Under the pieces are notes generated by a model, which saw only the letters and a program-made list of their open reading frames with translations, searched no databases and was not told the DNA's origin. Of a DNA stretch of 45,343 nucleotides, positions 1 to 7,292 are shown piece after piece. Each line of letters begins with the position of its first letter. The stretch's first letter is position 1. A program made the position numbers and the translations under genes. The stretch comes from Chloroflexota bacterium (GTDB lineage Bacteria; Chloroflexota; Anaerolineae; Anaerolineales; UBA4823): assembly GCA_012516075.1 (NCBI GenBank), contig JAAYXE010000161.1, forward strand, positions 1 through 45,343. The letters run 5' to 3'.

Positions 1-248
1 CCTTGTGCCTTTTCTTCCATCTTTTTCTCCTTTACGAAGATTCGTCAGTTTTTGACTGACAATCTCTGGCTTTGCTCCCTGCGAAGGAGTCTTTCGATGC
101 CTTGCTGAACAAAAGACCAAAAAAAAACTACATAGACGCTCTCCCTGCTTTGAGTGACAAATGGATCGTCACCATCATAATTTGTGAAAGGTTTCACTTC
201 TACACTAAACTGGGCCATTTCGGCTCAGGGCAGGGGGTATCTTTTTAC

Positions 249-280
249 CCAGGTGGGTACCCATTTGGGTACCCACCTGG
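249..280. repeat. Perfect 14-bp inverted repeat, 4-nt loop
   Basis: The arms CCAGGTGGGTACCC (249-262) and GGGTACCCACCTGG (267-280) are exact reverse complements separated by ATTT. Each arm also contains the self-complementary 8-mer GGGTACCC, so the element is a palindrome built from two smaller palindromes. No T-run follows on either strand, so it is not a standard intrinsic terminator. It lies about 120 bp upstream of the first gene and could be a double operator or an extruding hairpin. The remainder of 1-398 shows no supportable gene. Confidence 0.75.
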
Positions 281-328
281 ATCCGCAGAACTCATCCTTC
301 TGCACGGTTTTTTATGCACTGTCGAGGA

Positions 329-357
329 TTGTAGGTTTATTCACAAACTGTTACAGT
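329..357 (+). promoter_or_regulatory. Weak putative promoter for the receiver-like gene
   Basis: TTGTAG (329-334) and TACAGT (352-357) are separated by 17 bp and match the sigma70 consensus at 3/6 and 4/6 positions. They lie about 40 bp upstream of the TTG start at 399. This is suggestive only. Confidence 0.3.
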
Positions 358-398
358 AGTTGCGAGTACTGGTTGCGTTATCTATAAGGAGAACTGTT

Positions 399-755
399 TT
401 GATTCTGATTGTCAGCGCCAATCCTCTATTCAGAGAAGTAATTCTGCATGCAATTGCTCAAATGGAAGCGAACAGGATGGTGCTCAGCCCCGAGGCAGCT
501 CTGGAAAGAATTGACGAGTTAAAACCAGAGGTCATCATCCTTGACGAAACCATTGCCGAACCCGGTTTCGAATATCTATTGAGCCGGGCACGTGCCCTGC
601 AGAAAACACGCGTTATCGTGCTTAACCCTCTACAGAATGAGGTCATGCTCCTGGACCTGCGTCGCACATGCTTCAATGAGGCCGGCGATCTGGTTAAAGC
701 GATCATCGACCAGAACCCTTTCCTGGCTCAGGAAGCTCCGGTCAGCAGCCTTTAA
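399..755 (+). CDS. Degenerate response-regulator receiver-like protein
   Basis: This 118-residue protein has the alternating beta/alpha layout of a CheY-like receiver domain and nothing else. An Asp (D49, in VIILDE) sits where the phospho-acceptor Asp of receivers lies. The acidic pair that binds Mg2+ at the end of strand 1 is replaced by S6-A7, and the conserved Lys of strand 5 appears to be Asn. It is therefore probably a pseudo-receiver that binds partners rather than one cycling normally through phosphorylation. I chose the TTG at 399 because AAGGAGA lies 7 bases upstream; a TTG at 360 is in frame but lacks such a site. It is followed by about 400 bp without genes and then a histidine kinase/NarL pair, so a link to that system is possible but not shown. 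Confidence 0.7.
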   Translation: MILIVSANPLFREVILHAIAQMEANRMVLSPEAALERIDELKPEVIILDETIAEPGFEYLLSRARALQKTRVIVLNPLQNEVMLLDLRRTCFNEAGDLVKAIIDQNPFLAQEAPVSSL

Positions 756-1166
756 GTCCTGAAGCTGGAGGCGAACAGCTCTCCATCGAGAGCAGAATCA
801 GACAGGTATTACCGGTCCAGTAACACGATATTCGTCTGCGAAACCTGGTTGAAATGACGCGAGGGGGATTATTCAGCGCGTTTGCAGTTCTTTCCATTTA
901 CTGTGGCAAAAGGTCACTGCAAAAGAAGGAAGTTTGTAACTTGGATTCCCGTGTCAAATTTTGTAATATAACCTGCGATAATAGATAATCTATCACCAAT
1001 ATCTGTTTGACCCCCTCCCAACACGCGCCCACCAAGGGAAGCTCATCCGATACAGGTGATATACAATGAGCTGGTTATAAGATCCTGATCACGGCGTACC
1101 CGGGCGTGCTAACCGTCAGGATCTCACCGGCCGGTACGGATAACATGATGACTAACGGATCTGTTA
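756..1166. other. 411-bp intergenic region with possible promoter
   Basis: No convincing gene is seen here. An AT-rich stretch at 935-1000 contains TTGGAT (941-946) and TAATAT (964-969) spaced by 17 bp, a candidate promoter for the kinase operon. Just downstream, 981-993 reads ATAGATAATCTAT, a 6+1+6 palindrome that could be an operator. The leader to the kinase start would then be nearly 200 nt. Confidence 0.35.
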
Positions 1167-2321
1167 ATGATTGAGACAACCGGCAGTTTGATCGAGGGAA
1201 TGACCTTCCAATACAACAACCTGGACTCCCTTTTCTCGATTACGGGTCCCGGGACGAATACCCCAACGACCATCTCCATCCTGCAGCAGGCAATCAAACC
1301 TGTGCAGGAAATCACAGGTTTTAATGCGGTCGCTGCCCGGGTTCATGATCCGCGGGGGTCCTGTTTCAAACTGATCGCTCACGGCGGCCTGCAGCCCGGG
1401 GTGATTCAAATCTTGTCCCCTCAGCCTGCTGAGGGCACGATCTACGAAGAAAAAATGCCGGTCGTGGTGGCAGCAGAGGCTGCACTTCAGGTTTGGGGAT
1501 ACAGGGAAATTATTTATATCCCTCTGCTCGCCGGAGAAGTTACCGTCGGGTTTGTGGAACTGCTCTCCACGCATGAAAACCATCTCTCAGAGGGTGAATT
1601 CAATTTTTATGCTTTGATCGGCAAGATCTTAGGGTCCATGATTTTCCAGGCGCAGCGAGCAGAATGTCTGCAGAGAGCGGCCATGATCCAGGAACGGGTA
1701 CGGCTGGCCCAGGAACTGCACGATGATGTCGCCCAGCTGGTCCGTTCGATGCGCTGGGGGCTGGATGAGGCCCGCGTTACACTGGACAATCAGCAGCTGG
1801 ATAAAACTTACGACATTCTCGACAACCTGGAAACTCTGGCACAGCATACCGCCGATTATTTACGCGAAGAGATGCTCTGTCTGCGTGAGGGCGTAGAATG
1901 CCAGGAAGGGATTATCCCGATCCTGGAAGGTATGCTCCAGCGCTTCGAGCGCAACTGGGGCATCAAGACCGCTCTCATCGTTGTAAACGATGCCGCCGAT
2001 CATTTCAGAGGCGTCCTTTCACCCGCAGCGGAAACGCAGCTGGTCCGCATCGTGCAGGAAGCACTGATGAATGTGCGCCGGCACGCTGAAGCCAGCTCGG
2101 TTCTGGTGCGCATCACAGGCGATGAGAACCGCCTGATCATCACCATCGTAGACGATGGGGTTGGTTTTTGTGAGGAGAACATCCCTCATGACCGCCTGGG
2201 GATACGGATTGCGCGTGAACGGGCTGCCAGTATTGGTGCAAAAGTCAATATCGACTCACACAGAGGAGCAGGGACGATTTTTAAAGTAGAAATACCGTGC
2301 TGCACAGAGGTACCGGCATGA
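1167..2321 (+). CDS. GAF-domain sensor histidine kinase (HisKA_3, NarX/DegS type)
   Basis: This 384-residue kinase has no membrane segment, so it is likely cytosolic. Residues about 30-160 resemble a GAF sensor domain. The dimerisation/phospho-acceptor segment of the HisKA_3 family follows, with ERVRLAQELHDDVAQ placing the phosphorylated His at H185. The HATPase domain has an N box around N302 (EALMNVRRHA), the G1 box DDGVGF (329-334) and a final GAGTIFKVEIP strand. Its partner is the NarL-type regulator whose ATG overlaps its stop codon (ATGA). Within the family the kinase autophosphorylates on His and passes the phosphate to that regulator. The GAF ligand cannot be told from sequence. The ATG at 1167 lacks a strong ribosome site; M12 is an alternative start. 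Confidence 0.9.
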   Translation: MIETTGSLIEGMTFQYNNLDSLFSITGPGTNTPTTISILQQAIKPVQEITGFNAVAARVHDPRGSCFKLIAHGGLQPGVIQILSPQPAEGTIYEEKMPVVVAAEAALQVWGYREIIYIPLLAGEVTVGFVELLSTHENHLSEGEFNFYALIGKILGSMIFQAQRAECLQRAAMIQERVRLAQELHDDVAQLVRSMRWGLDEARVTLDNQQLDKTYDILDNLETLAQHTADYLREEMLCLREGVECQEGIIPILEGMLQRFERNWGIKTALIVVNDAADHFRGVLSPAAETQLVRIVQEALMNVRRHAEASSVLVRITGDENRLIITIVDDGVGFCEENIPHDRLGIRIARERAASIGAKVNIDSHRGAGTIFKVEIPCCTEVPA

Positions 2322-2965
2322 AGACGATATTAATTGCCGATGATCATGTATTGTTCCGCGAAGGGATGCGCAATATCATCCGCTACTGGAATGATTACGA
2401 GGTAGTGGGTGAAGCGAGCAACGGCCGGGAAGCCGTCCAGATGGCGAAAGAGCTGCAGCCCGACATTATCCTGATGGACATCTCCATGCCAGTGATGGAC
2501 GGAATTCGTGCGACCCAGCGCATCATGAACGATTTGCCTTCCACGCGCATCGTCATGCTCACCATGTCGGAAGATGAGGATGACCTGTTCGCCTCCATCC
2601 GGTCTGGAGCGCGTGGTTACGTATTAAAGGATACGCCTTCGAAAAGGCTGCATGACGAGCTGCGCCGTATGCTGGATGGCGAAGCGCCGCTTTCCGGTTT
2701 GATGGCCAGCAAAGTGTTGAAAGAGTTCGGCCGCAGCAGCAGTCCGCCCCCATCTCAGCCAAATTACTCGGAGCCTCTCACGGAGCGCGAACTTGAGATT
2801 CTGAAGCTGATGGTGGAGGGCCTTTCAAACAGTGAGATTGCGGATCGAGTCTGTCTGAGCGAAAACACAATCAAAAAGCATATCCGCAGTATCCTGGAGA
2901 AGTGCAATTCGAGCAATCGAGTTGAGGCCGCAGTTTACGCCGTGCGTGAGGGGCTGGTAAATTAA
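2318..2965 (+). CDS. NarL/FixJ-family response regulator (REC + LuxR HTH)
   Basis: This 215-residue protein has a full receiver domain: acidic pair D8-D9, phospho-acceptor D54 (ILMDISMPVMDG), switch Thr in VMLTMSE and K104 in YVLKDT. After a Ser/Pro-rich linker (about 138-152), a LuxR-type helix-turn-helix covers about 154-210 (LTERELEILKLMVEGLSNSE). The start at 2318 was chosen because CAGAGG lies 7 bases upstream and the ATG overlaps the kinase stop; an upstream in-frame ATG at 2297 is inside the kinase. Translational coupling to the kinase makes a cognate pair very likely. Its target promoters are unknown. Confidence 0.95.
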   Translation: MKTILIADDHVLFREGMRNIIRYWNDYEVVGEASNGREAVQMAKELQPDIILMDISMPVMDGIRATQRIMNDLPSTRIVMLTMSEDEDDLFASIRSGARGYVLKDTPSKRLHDELRRMLDGEAPLSGLMASKVLKEFGRSSSPPPSQPNYSEPLTERELEILKLMVEGLSNSEIADRVCLSENTIKKHIRSILEKCNSSNRVEAAVYAVREGLVN

Positions 2966-3046
2966 CAGTACAATTACACCAGCTCTGGCAGCGATCTGAA
3001 CGCTGCAGTGCGTTCTTCTTATTCGTTTATAAAGAAAGGAGGCAGC

Positions 3047-3217
3047 ATGCCGGTTCGTATCGGGACTACCGAACTGATCATCATTCTGGTGATCGTGATA
3101 CTTCTCTTCGGCGTCGGCCGGATTGGCCGGTTAGGTGCAGACCTCGGTCAGGCCATCAAATCGTTCCGCGAGGCTGTTTCGGGCGACGACCAGGAACACC
3201 ACACACAAGAAAGTTAA
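3047..3217 (+). CDS. tatA: Twin-arginine translocase subunit TatA/TatE
   Basis: A 56-residue protein with one N-terminal membrane helix, the hinge [12 protein letters not shown], an amphipathic helix ([13 protein letters not shown]) and a short acidic/polar tail: the standard TatA layout, at the short end of the family. TatA oligomers form the conducting part of the Tat pathway, which moves folded, often cofactor-bearing proteins across the membrane. AAAGGAGG lies 4-5 bases upstream of the ATG at 3047. No tatB or tatC is nearby, so the other subunits must be elsewhere. A strong hairpin follows the gene, suggesting a monocistronic unit. Confidence 0.9.
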   Translation: MPVRIGTTELIIILVIVILLFGVGRIGRLGADLGQAIKSFREAVSGDDQEHHTQES

Positions 3218-3241
3218 GCGGTTCCAAGCAGACCTGTTGGA

Positions 3242-3289
3242 AAACAGACAGGCCGCCGGGCTGAACACTTCCGGGCGGCCTGTCTGTTT
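3242..3289 (+). terminator. Strong hairpin after tatA
   Basis: A perfect 16-bp stem (3242-3257 with 3274-3289, arms AAACAGACAGGCCGCC and its complement) with a 16-nt loop sits 24 bp after the tatA stop. Only a short T-stretch follows, and A-rich sequence precedes it, so it may terminate in both directions. Confidence 0.75.
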
Positions 3290-3368
3290 AAGTCCGAAAA
3301 CGGGACCGGCAGCGAAACGATCGCGAGGATCAGCCCGGGAAAAAGCAGACAGCTCGAACAGATCAATG

Positions 3369-3377
3369 TGATAGAAT
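3369..3377 (+). promoter_or_regulatory. Possible extended -10 promoter for the AI-2E operon
   Basis: TGATAGAAT gives an extended -10 element (TGn + TAGAAT). No recognisable -35 lies 17 bp upstream, which is tolerated with extended -10 promoters. The first AI-2E gene starts about 118 bp downstream. Confidence 0.35.
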
Positions 3378-3494
3378 CAATCCGGATAACAACTGCGCGT
3401 GAAGGTTAAGCAGTTCACTTGAAGCGCTGCAGTCTGTGCAAAGGCTTCAGGGGGTTGAAGATACCAGACGCTCATCCACAGGACTGGATGCAAA

Positions 3495-4817
3495 ATGAAA
3501 CCCGATTCAATCGCCAGCCCTTCGCGGTGGTCCGTTAGCCAGGTGGTCCTGGCAACGCTGTTTATCGTCTCTGTGCTGATAGCCTTCTGGCTGCTTTATC
3601 GTTTCCGCCTTGTGCTGCTGGTACTGTTCGTTGCCATGCTGCTGGGCACCGGCATCCGGCCGGCGGTTAACTGGCTGGGGCGGCGCGGATTTTCCCGCCT
3701 GTTAGCCCAGATTCTGATCTATCTGCTCATCCTTTCGGCTGTAATTGTCTTTATTCTGCTGGTCCTGCCCATGCTCCTGGAGCAGTCAACCGCGATCACC
3801 GGCCAGATATCGACCTACTACACCAATTTCCGCAGCACATTGACCTCCTCACCCAGCGCCATTCTGCGAGAAATCGGTTTTGAACTCCCCCCCGATTTTC
3901 AGATCCAGGCACTGATGCCCGCAGCCCCAGAAACCACCGTCGAGCCCGGAGGCGAGGGAGCGCCAGGAGTCAATAATGTGCTGCGAGCGTTTGAGTTCGC
4001 AGGCATCGCCGCGCGCGTCATCTTTATGTTCGTCGCTGTCCTGCTCACTTCTTTTTACTGGACTCTGGAAGGCGAGCGGGCCATCCGCACGCTGGCGCTG
4101 CTCGCGCCCTCCCGCAGCCGGGAAAATGTGCTTTCCGTGGTCGCTGCCGTGGAAGAGAAACTGGGCGCCTTCTTAATCGGCCAGTCCATCCTGGTTCTGG
4201 TGATCGGCTGCCTCTCCCTGGCTGCGTATCTGCTCATCGGACTGCCGAACGCACTGATTCTGGCCCTGATTGCTGGACTGATGGAAATTGTCCCCATGGT
4301 TGGGCCGGTCCTGGGGGCCATTCCCGCGGTGATCGTCGCTTTTTCAGCAGACCAGACCAAAGTGCTGTGGGTCATTGGCGCGACCGTGATCATCCAGTTT
4401 TTAGAAAACAATCTGCTTGTGCCGCGCATCATGGACCGCTCGGTTGGGGTACATCCGCTGCTGACCCTGCTTGCACTGGCTGCATTTTCCTCACTCATGG
4501 GACTGGTGGGCGCCCTCCTGGCAGTACCCATTGCAGCGATTATTCAATATCTGTTCAGCCGCTTTATCCTGGATCGCTTTAAGGACCAGCAGCTGATGCC
4601 CAGAGGCCGGGATTACATCAGCTTTCTGCGCCTGAAGGTACAGGAGATCTCTCAGGATACACGGAAGCAGATCGGGCAGAATGAGAACGGTCAGGGCGAA
4701 ATTGACGAGATGCAGGAAGAGGCCCGACGGGATCTCGTAGAGGAAATTGAAGTGCTGGCTAACGAACTGGACCAGATTCTGTCTCAGGCTGCTTCGCTTG
4801 AGGGTTCGGAATCATGA
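3495..4817 (+). CDS. AI-2E family transporter (first of tandem pair)
   Basis: This 440-residue integral membrane protein fits the AI-2E transporter family (PF01594; TqsA/YdiK/YtvI-like). It has N-terminal hydrophobic helices with the family-like turn GTGIRPAVNWLGRRGFSR, a soluble insert of about 80 residues, then a helical block including GLMEIVPMVGPVLGAIPA and FLENNLLVPRIMDRSVGVHPLL (split motif: ENNLLVPRIMDRSVGVHP), typical of these carriers. Family members have been linked to autoinducer-2 export or to Na+(Li+)/H+ antiport, so the substrate is uncertain. The last 75 residues are a charged, mostly acidic helix likely to form a coiled coil. The next gene overlaps by ATGA and encodes a second member, suggesting a two-component complex. 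Confidence 0.92.
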   Translation: MKPDSIASPSRWSVSQVVLATLFIVSVLIAFWLLYRFRLVLLVLFVAMLLGTGIRPAVNWLGRRGFSRLLAQILIYLLILSAVIVFILLVLPMLLEQSTAITGQISTYYTNFRSTLTSSPSAILREIGFELPPDFQIQALMPAAPETTVEPGGEGAPGVNNVLRAFEFAGIAARVIFMFVAVLLTSFYWTLEGERAIRTLALLAPSRSRENVLSVVAAVEEKLGAFLIGQSILVLVIGCLSLAAYLLIGLPNALILALIAGLMEIVPMVGPVLGAIPAVIVAFSADQTKVLWVIGATVIIQFLENNLLVPRIMDRSVGVHPLLTLLALAAFSSLMGLVGALLAVPIAAIIQYLFSRFILDRFKDQQLMPRGRDYISFLRLKVQEISQDTRKQIGQNENGQGEIDEMQEEARRDLVEEIEVLANELDQILSQAASLEGSES

Positions 4818-6040
4818 ACCGCTTTTTGACTTATGCCTTTGCTGTGCTGAGCACGCTGGCTGGGCTGATCCTGCTGTGGGAGCTGCGCCTGGCCGTAGTG
4901 TTGTTCCTACTATCGCTGGCAATCGGCGGCGCTACCCGGCCGGCCGTTGATTTCTTCATACAGCGCGGGCTGAAGCGCGGGCTGGCCATTTTGATCACGT
5001 ACGGTCTGGGCCTGATCCTGATTATTGGACTGCTGCTGATGATCAGCCAGCCGCTGCTGATCGATCTTCAAGAGCTCTCAGACGACCTGCTTCTGCGCTA
5101 TGAGCAGCTGGTGGTTAACTGGCGCGCCGGATCCTCTTTCCAGAAAATGATCGCGGACCAGCTTCCGCCATCCAGGGAGCTGTATGAGGCATTTACCGGT
5201 GAACAGGGTTCCCAGCTTGTTCAAAGAGTGGTCGGTGTAGCCCAGGGATTGGGTGAGTTCAGCGGATACCTGTTCATTGTGGTCATCCTGAGCATGTACT
5301 GGAGCGCCGACCAGCTCCGCTTTGAACGACTGTGGCTGTCACTGCTGCCGGCCAACCGGCGCGCCCGGGCGCGCGCTATCTGGCGCGCTATGGAGAGCGG
5401 CGTAGGCGCTTACATACGCAGCGAGTTTATCCAGACGATTCTGGCCGGGCTGCTGCTGGGCACCGGCTACGCTCTGATCGGACTGAGATACCCGGTGCTG
5501 ACAGCCTTCATCGGTGCACTGCTGTGGTTAATCCCCTGGTTGGGAGTTGTCCTTGCAGTCATCGTAGCCGCGTTGATCGGATTGATGGATGCCCCACTGA
5601 TCGCAGCAGCTGCCGGAGGCCTTACGCTGGTCGTATTGATCTTGCTGGAGAGCTTCCTTGAACCCCGCTTCCTGAACCGGCGCCGCTACAGTTCTCTGCT
5701 GGTGATCATCATGGTGATCGCCCTGGCGGACAGCTTCGGGTTAGCCGGACTGGTCATGGCACCGCCTCTCGCAGCCGCCATCCAGATCCTTTTTAACAGC
5801 ACGGTGCGCACGCCCGGGCTTGTTGAGACGGTGAGCCCGGTGACTCAGATCCTGACCCTGCAGAACAAACTGGAGGCCCTGCGCAAAGAAGCGGAGGAAA
5901 CGGGCATTCCCTCACCAGAGGTGACCAATTTGATTAACCGGTTGGAAAAGCTGATGGAAGAAGCGGAGGAAGTGCTGGAAAAAGACGACATAGAAATCCC
6001 AACCCTGGGACTGCCGGTATCGCCAGATGCGCCCTCGTGA
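4814..6040 (+). CDS. AI-2E family transporter (second of tandem pair)
   Basis: A 408-residue paralogue of the preceding protein, with the same layout: hydrophobic N-terminus including GGATRPAVDFFIQRGLKRG, a soluble insert, then a helix block with FIGALLWLIPWLGVVLAVI and ESFLEPRFLNRRRYSSLL. The C-terminus after about residue 345 is again a charged helix rich in Glu (RLEKLMEEAEEVLEKDD). Start overlaps the previous stop (ATGA), so translation is coupled. The two proteins are clearly diverged, which points to a retained heteromeric pair rather than a recent duplication. Substrate unknown. Confidence 0.9.
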   Translation: MNRFLTYAFAVLSTLAGLILLWELRLAVVLFLLSLAIGGATRPAVDFFIQRGLKRGLAILITYGLGLILIIGLLLMISQPLLIDLQELSDDLLLRYEQLVVNWRAGSSFQKMIADQLPPSRELYEAFTGEQGSQLVQRVVGVAQGLGEFSGYLFIVVILSMYWSADQLRFERLWLSLLPANRRARARAIWRAMESGVGAYIRSEFIQTILAGLLLGTGYALIGLRYPVLTAFIGALLWLIPWLGVVLAVIVAALIGLMDAPLIAAAAGGLTLVVLILLESFLEPRFLNRRRYSSLLVIIMVIALADSFGLAGLVMAPPLAAAIQILFNSTVRTPGLVETVSPVTQILTLQNKLEALRKEAEETGIPSPEVTNLINRLEKLMEEAEEVLEKDDIEIPTLGLPVSPDAPS

Positions 6041-6642
6041 TGATGAAATCTGTATTCGTAAGTACAGCCGTTGAAAAGGAACCGTTCACACCAGTGCGGA
6101 GCCGACCGGTTCCGCACTCCGGAGAGCGGGATCTGGAGGGCATTTTCCGGGCCGGCGCGCTTCCGGCCCGGCACCTGCAAGGGCGTTATCATGGAAACTT
6201 TTTACGCTTCCACCTGGGCCCAATCCTCTCCGGAGCAGCGCTCGCCATCCTGGAGCACTGGAAACCCTGGCTGGGGAAAGTTTTCCTTCCCGGCCGGGGG
6301 CGTGGATATAATGTAATTGCACAGAAATCCCGCTGGACAATTTTTCAACCGCTGTGGCCCTTCTACCACCACTATATAAATGAATCAAAGGCCACCTATC
6401 TGGCGTTTCCTTTCCGCACCTACCACGGCTTTTCTCTGGAGTTTTCGGGGCTGCGCGTGCTCAAGCTGGACTACGACCTGCCCCCAAACCCGGCCCTGAC
6501 TGTCCGCCGCCTGATGGATGAAGTGGTACAGATCGAGGAGCAGCGCCTGCTGGGCAGAGCCTATTATTTACTGAACGGGCAGTGGCGGCTGTGGTCGGTG
6601 TTTCAACTGATCAGCGATACAGAGGAGCGAACCTCACCTTGA
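6037..6642 (+). CDS. Uncharacterised soluble protein in the AI-2E operon
   Basis: I do not recognise a named family. This 201-residue protein has no signal peptide or membrane helix. Its middle (LQGRYHGNFLRFHL) and end (LDYDLPPNPALTVRRLMDEV, then LLGRAYYL) have the look of a beta-barrel or lipocalin-like fold, and the end resembles a pattern I recall from unassigned bacterial proteins (LDY-x-NP-x-RDE-V...LG). The ATG overlaps the stop of the AI-2E gene and its own stop overlaps the next start (TTGA), so it is the third of four coupled genes. Several in-frame ATGs occur at 6037-6045. A role in binding a small hydrophobic molecule is a guess from the fold impression only. Confidence 0.7.
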   Translation: MMMKSVFVSTAVEKEPFTPVRSRPVPHSGERDLEGIFRAGALPARHLQGRYHGNFLRFHLGPILSGAALAILEHWKPWLGKVFLPGRGRGYNVIAQKSRWTIFQPLWPFYHHYINESKATYLAFPFRTYHGFSLEFSGLRVLKLDYDLPPNPALTVRRLMDEVVQIEEQRLLGRAYYLLNGQWRLWSVFQLISDTEERTSP

Positions 6643-7082
6643 CGAACAACAATTTTAAAAACCAGCAAACGATCAACCACCTGCTGGCGACGGTTAAGAC
6701 CATCGCAGTCGTGGGTCTTTCAAACCGGCCCGGGCGGCCCGGCAGGTATGTGCCGGCTTATATGAAAGGGCAGGGGTATCGCATCATTCCGGTGAACCCC
6801 ACCATTGAGGAAGGACTGGGAGAAAAGGCCTATCCGGATCTACCTTCCGTTCCAGAGCCGGTCGATCTGGTACTCGTCTTTCGCCGGCCGGAAGATGTCC
6901 CCCCGGTTATTGAGCAGGCCATTCAAATTTCTGCCCCTGCTGTCTGGTTGCAAACAGGGATTATCAATGAACAGGCGGCGGAAACTGCCCGGCAGGCCGG
7001 TATAACCGTCGTGATGGATGCCTGTATGATGGTAGAGCACCGCCGCTGGAAGGCCAGTCAGGGGGTAAGCGCAGTTCCGTAG
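6639..7082 (+). CDS. CoA-binding domain protein (YccU-like)
   Basis: A 147-residue single-domain protein matching the CoA-binding domain family (PF13380, E. coli YccU). The Rossmann start is TIAVVGLSNRPGRPG, followed by GYRIIPVNPT, the strand VDLVLVFRRPEDVPPVI and AVWLQTGIINEQAAETARQAG, closing with VVMDACMMVEHRR. In the family this fold binds CoA derivatives or nucleotides; the physiological role is unclear. I prefer the TTG at 6639, which overlaps the previous stop (TTGA) and has GAGGAG about 11 bases upstream, over a start at 6582 that would add residues out of character for the family. Confidence 0.85.
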   Translation: MTNNNFKNQQTINHLLATVKTIAVVGLSNRPGRPGRYVPAYMKGQGYRIIPVNPTIEEGLGEKAYPDLPSVPEPVDLVLVFRRPEDVPPVIEQAIQISAPAVWLQTGIINEQAAETARQAGITVVMDACMMVEHRRWKASQGVSAVP

Positions 7083-7088
7083 CCGGAT

Positions 7089-7122
7089 AAAAAACGACCA
7101 TGATGGTCGGCATCGTGGTCGT
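7089..7122 (-). terminator. Intrinsic terminator of the minus-strand flippase/oxidoreductase/ABC operon
   Basis: Read on the minus strand, ACGACCA (7122-7116) pairs with TGGTCGT (7100-7094), followed by a run of T (7094-7089). An inner alternative stem CGACCAT/ATGGTCG shares the same distal arm. It begins 13 bp after the TAA at 7135-7137, that is, exactly where the full-length ABC transporter gene would end, supporting 7135 as the ancestral gene end. Confidence 0.75.
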
Positions 7123-7134
7123 GAGGGAAATCAA

Positions 7135-7278
7135 TTAAACCGTTTTCCGGCGCGCACCGGTCTGCACCCGCCACAGGCTGGCGTAAATGCCATCGTTTTC
7201 CAGCAGGTCCTCATGCCGGCCCTGCTCGCTCAGCCGGCCCTCATCGAGGACGAAGATGCGGTCTGCATTACGCACCGT
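7135..7278 (-). pseudogene. Severed C-terminal 47 codons of the ABC exporter
   Basis: After the in-frame TAA at 7281-7279 the same frame continues for 47 sense codons to a TAA at 7137-7135. The translation begins [20 protein letters not shown] and ends GARRKTV, which is the standard end of an ABC exporter ATPase domain. Read through, the motif would be HRL-X-TVRNAD, where X is Ser in nearly all such proteins (HRLSTV). One base (TCA to TAA) explains the break. The tail shows no decay. No ribosome site suggests separate translation. Confidence 0.85.
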
Positions 7279-7292
7279 TTATAAACGGTGCG
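7271..7292. repeat. Perfect 22-bp palindrome containing the premature stop
   Basis: Positions 7271-7281 (CGCACCGTTTA) and 7282-7292 are exact reverse complements with no spacer. The nonsense base at 7280 is part of the palindrome: with the expected Ser codon (TCA, a G at 7280 on the plus strand) the G7280/A7283 pair would not match, so the mutated form is the perfect palindrome and the ancestral form a near-palindrome. Confidence 0.9.

Noticed and set aside
72..387. Two overlapping plus-strand reading frames (67 and 95 residues)
   Set aside because: No ribosome site, no recognisable motif, and they run through the perfect inverted repeat at 249-280.
7279..7281. Recoding (selenocysteine/pyrrolysine-type) at the internal stop
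   Set aside because: The codon is TAA, not TGA or TAG, and the lost residue is Ser in a conserved motif; simple nonsense change fits better.
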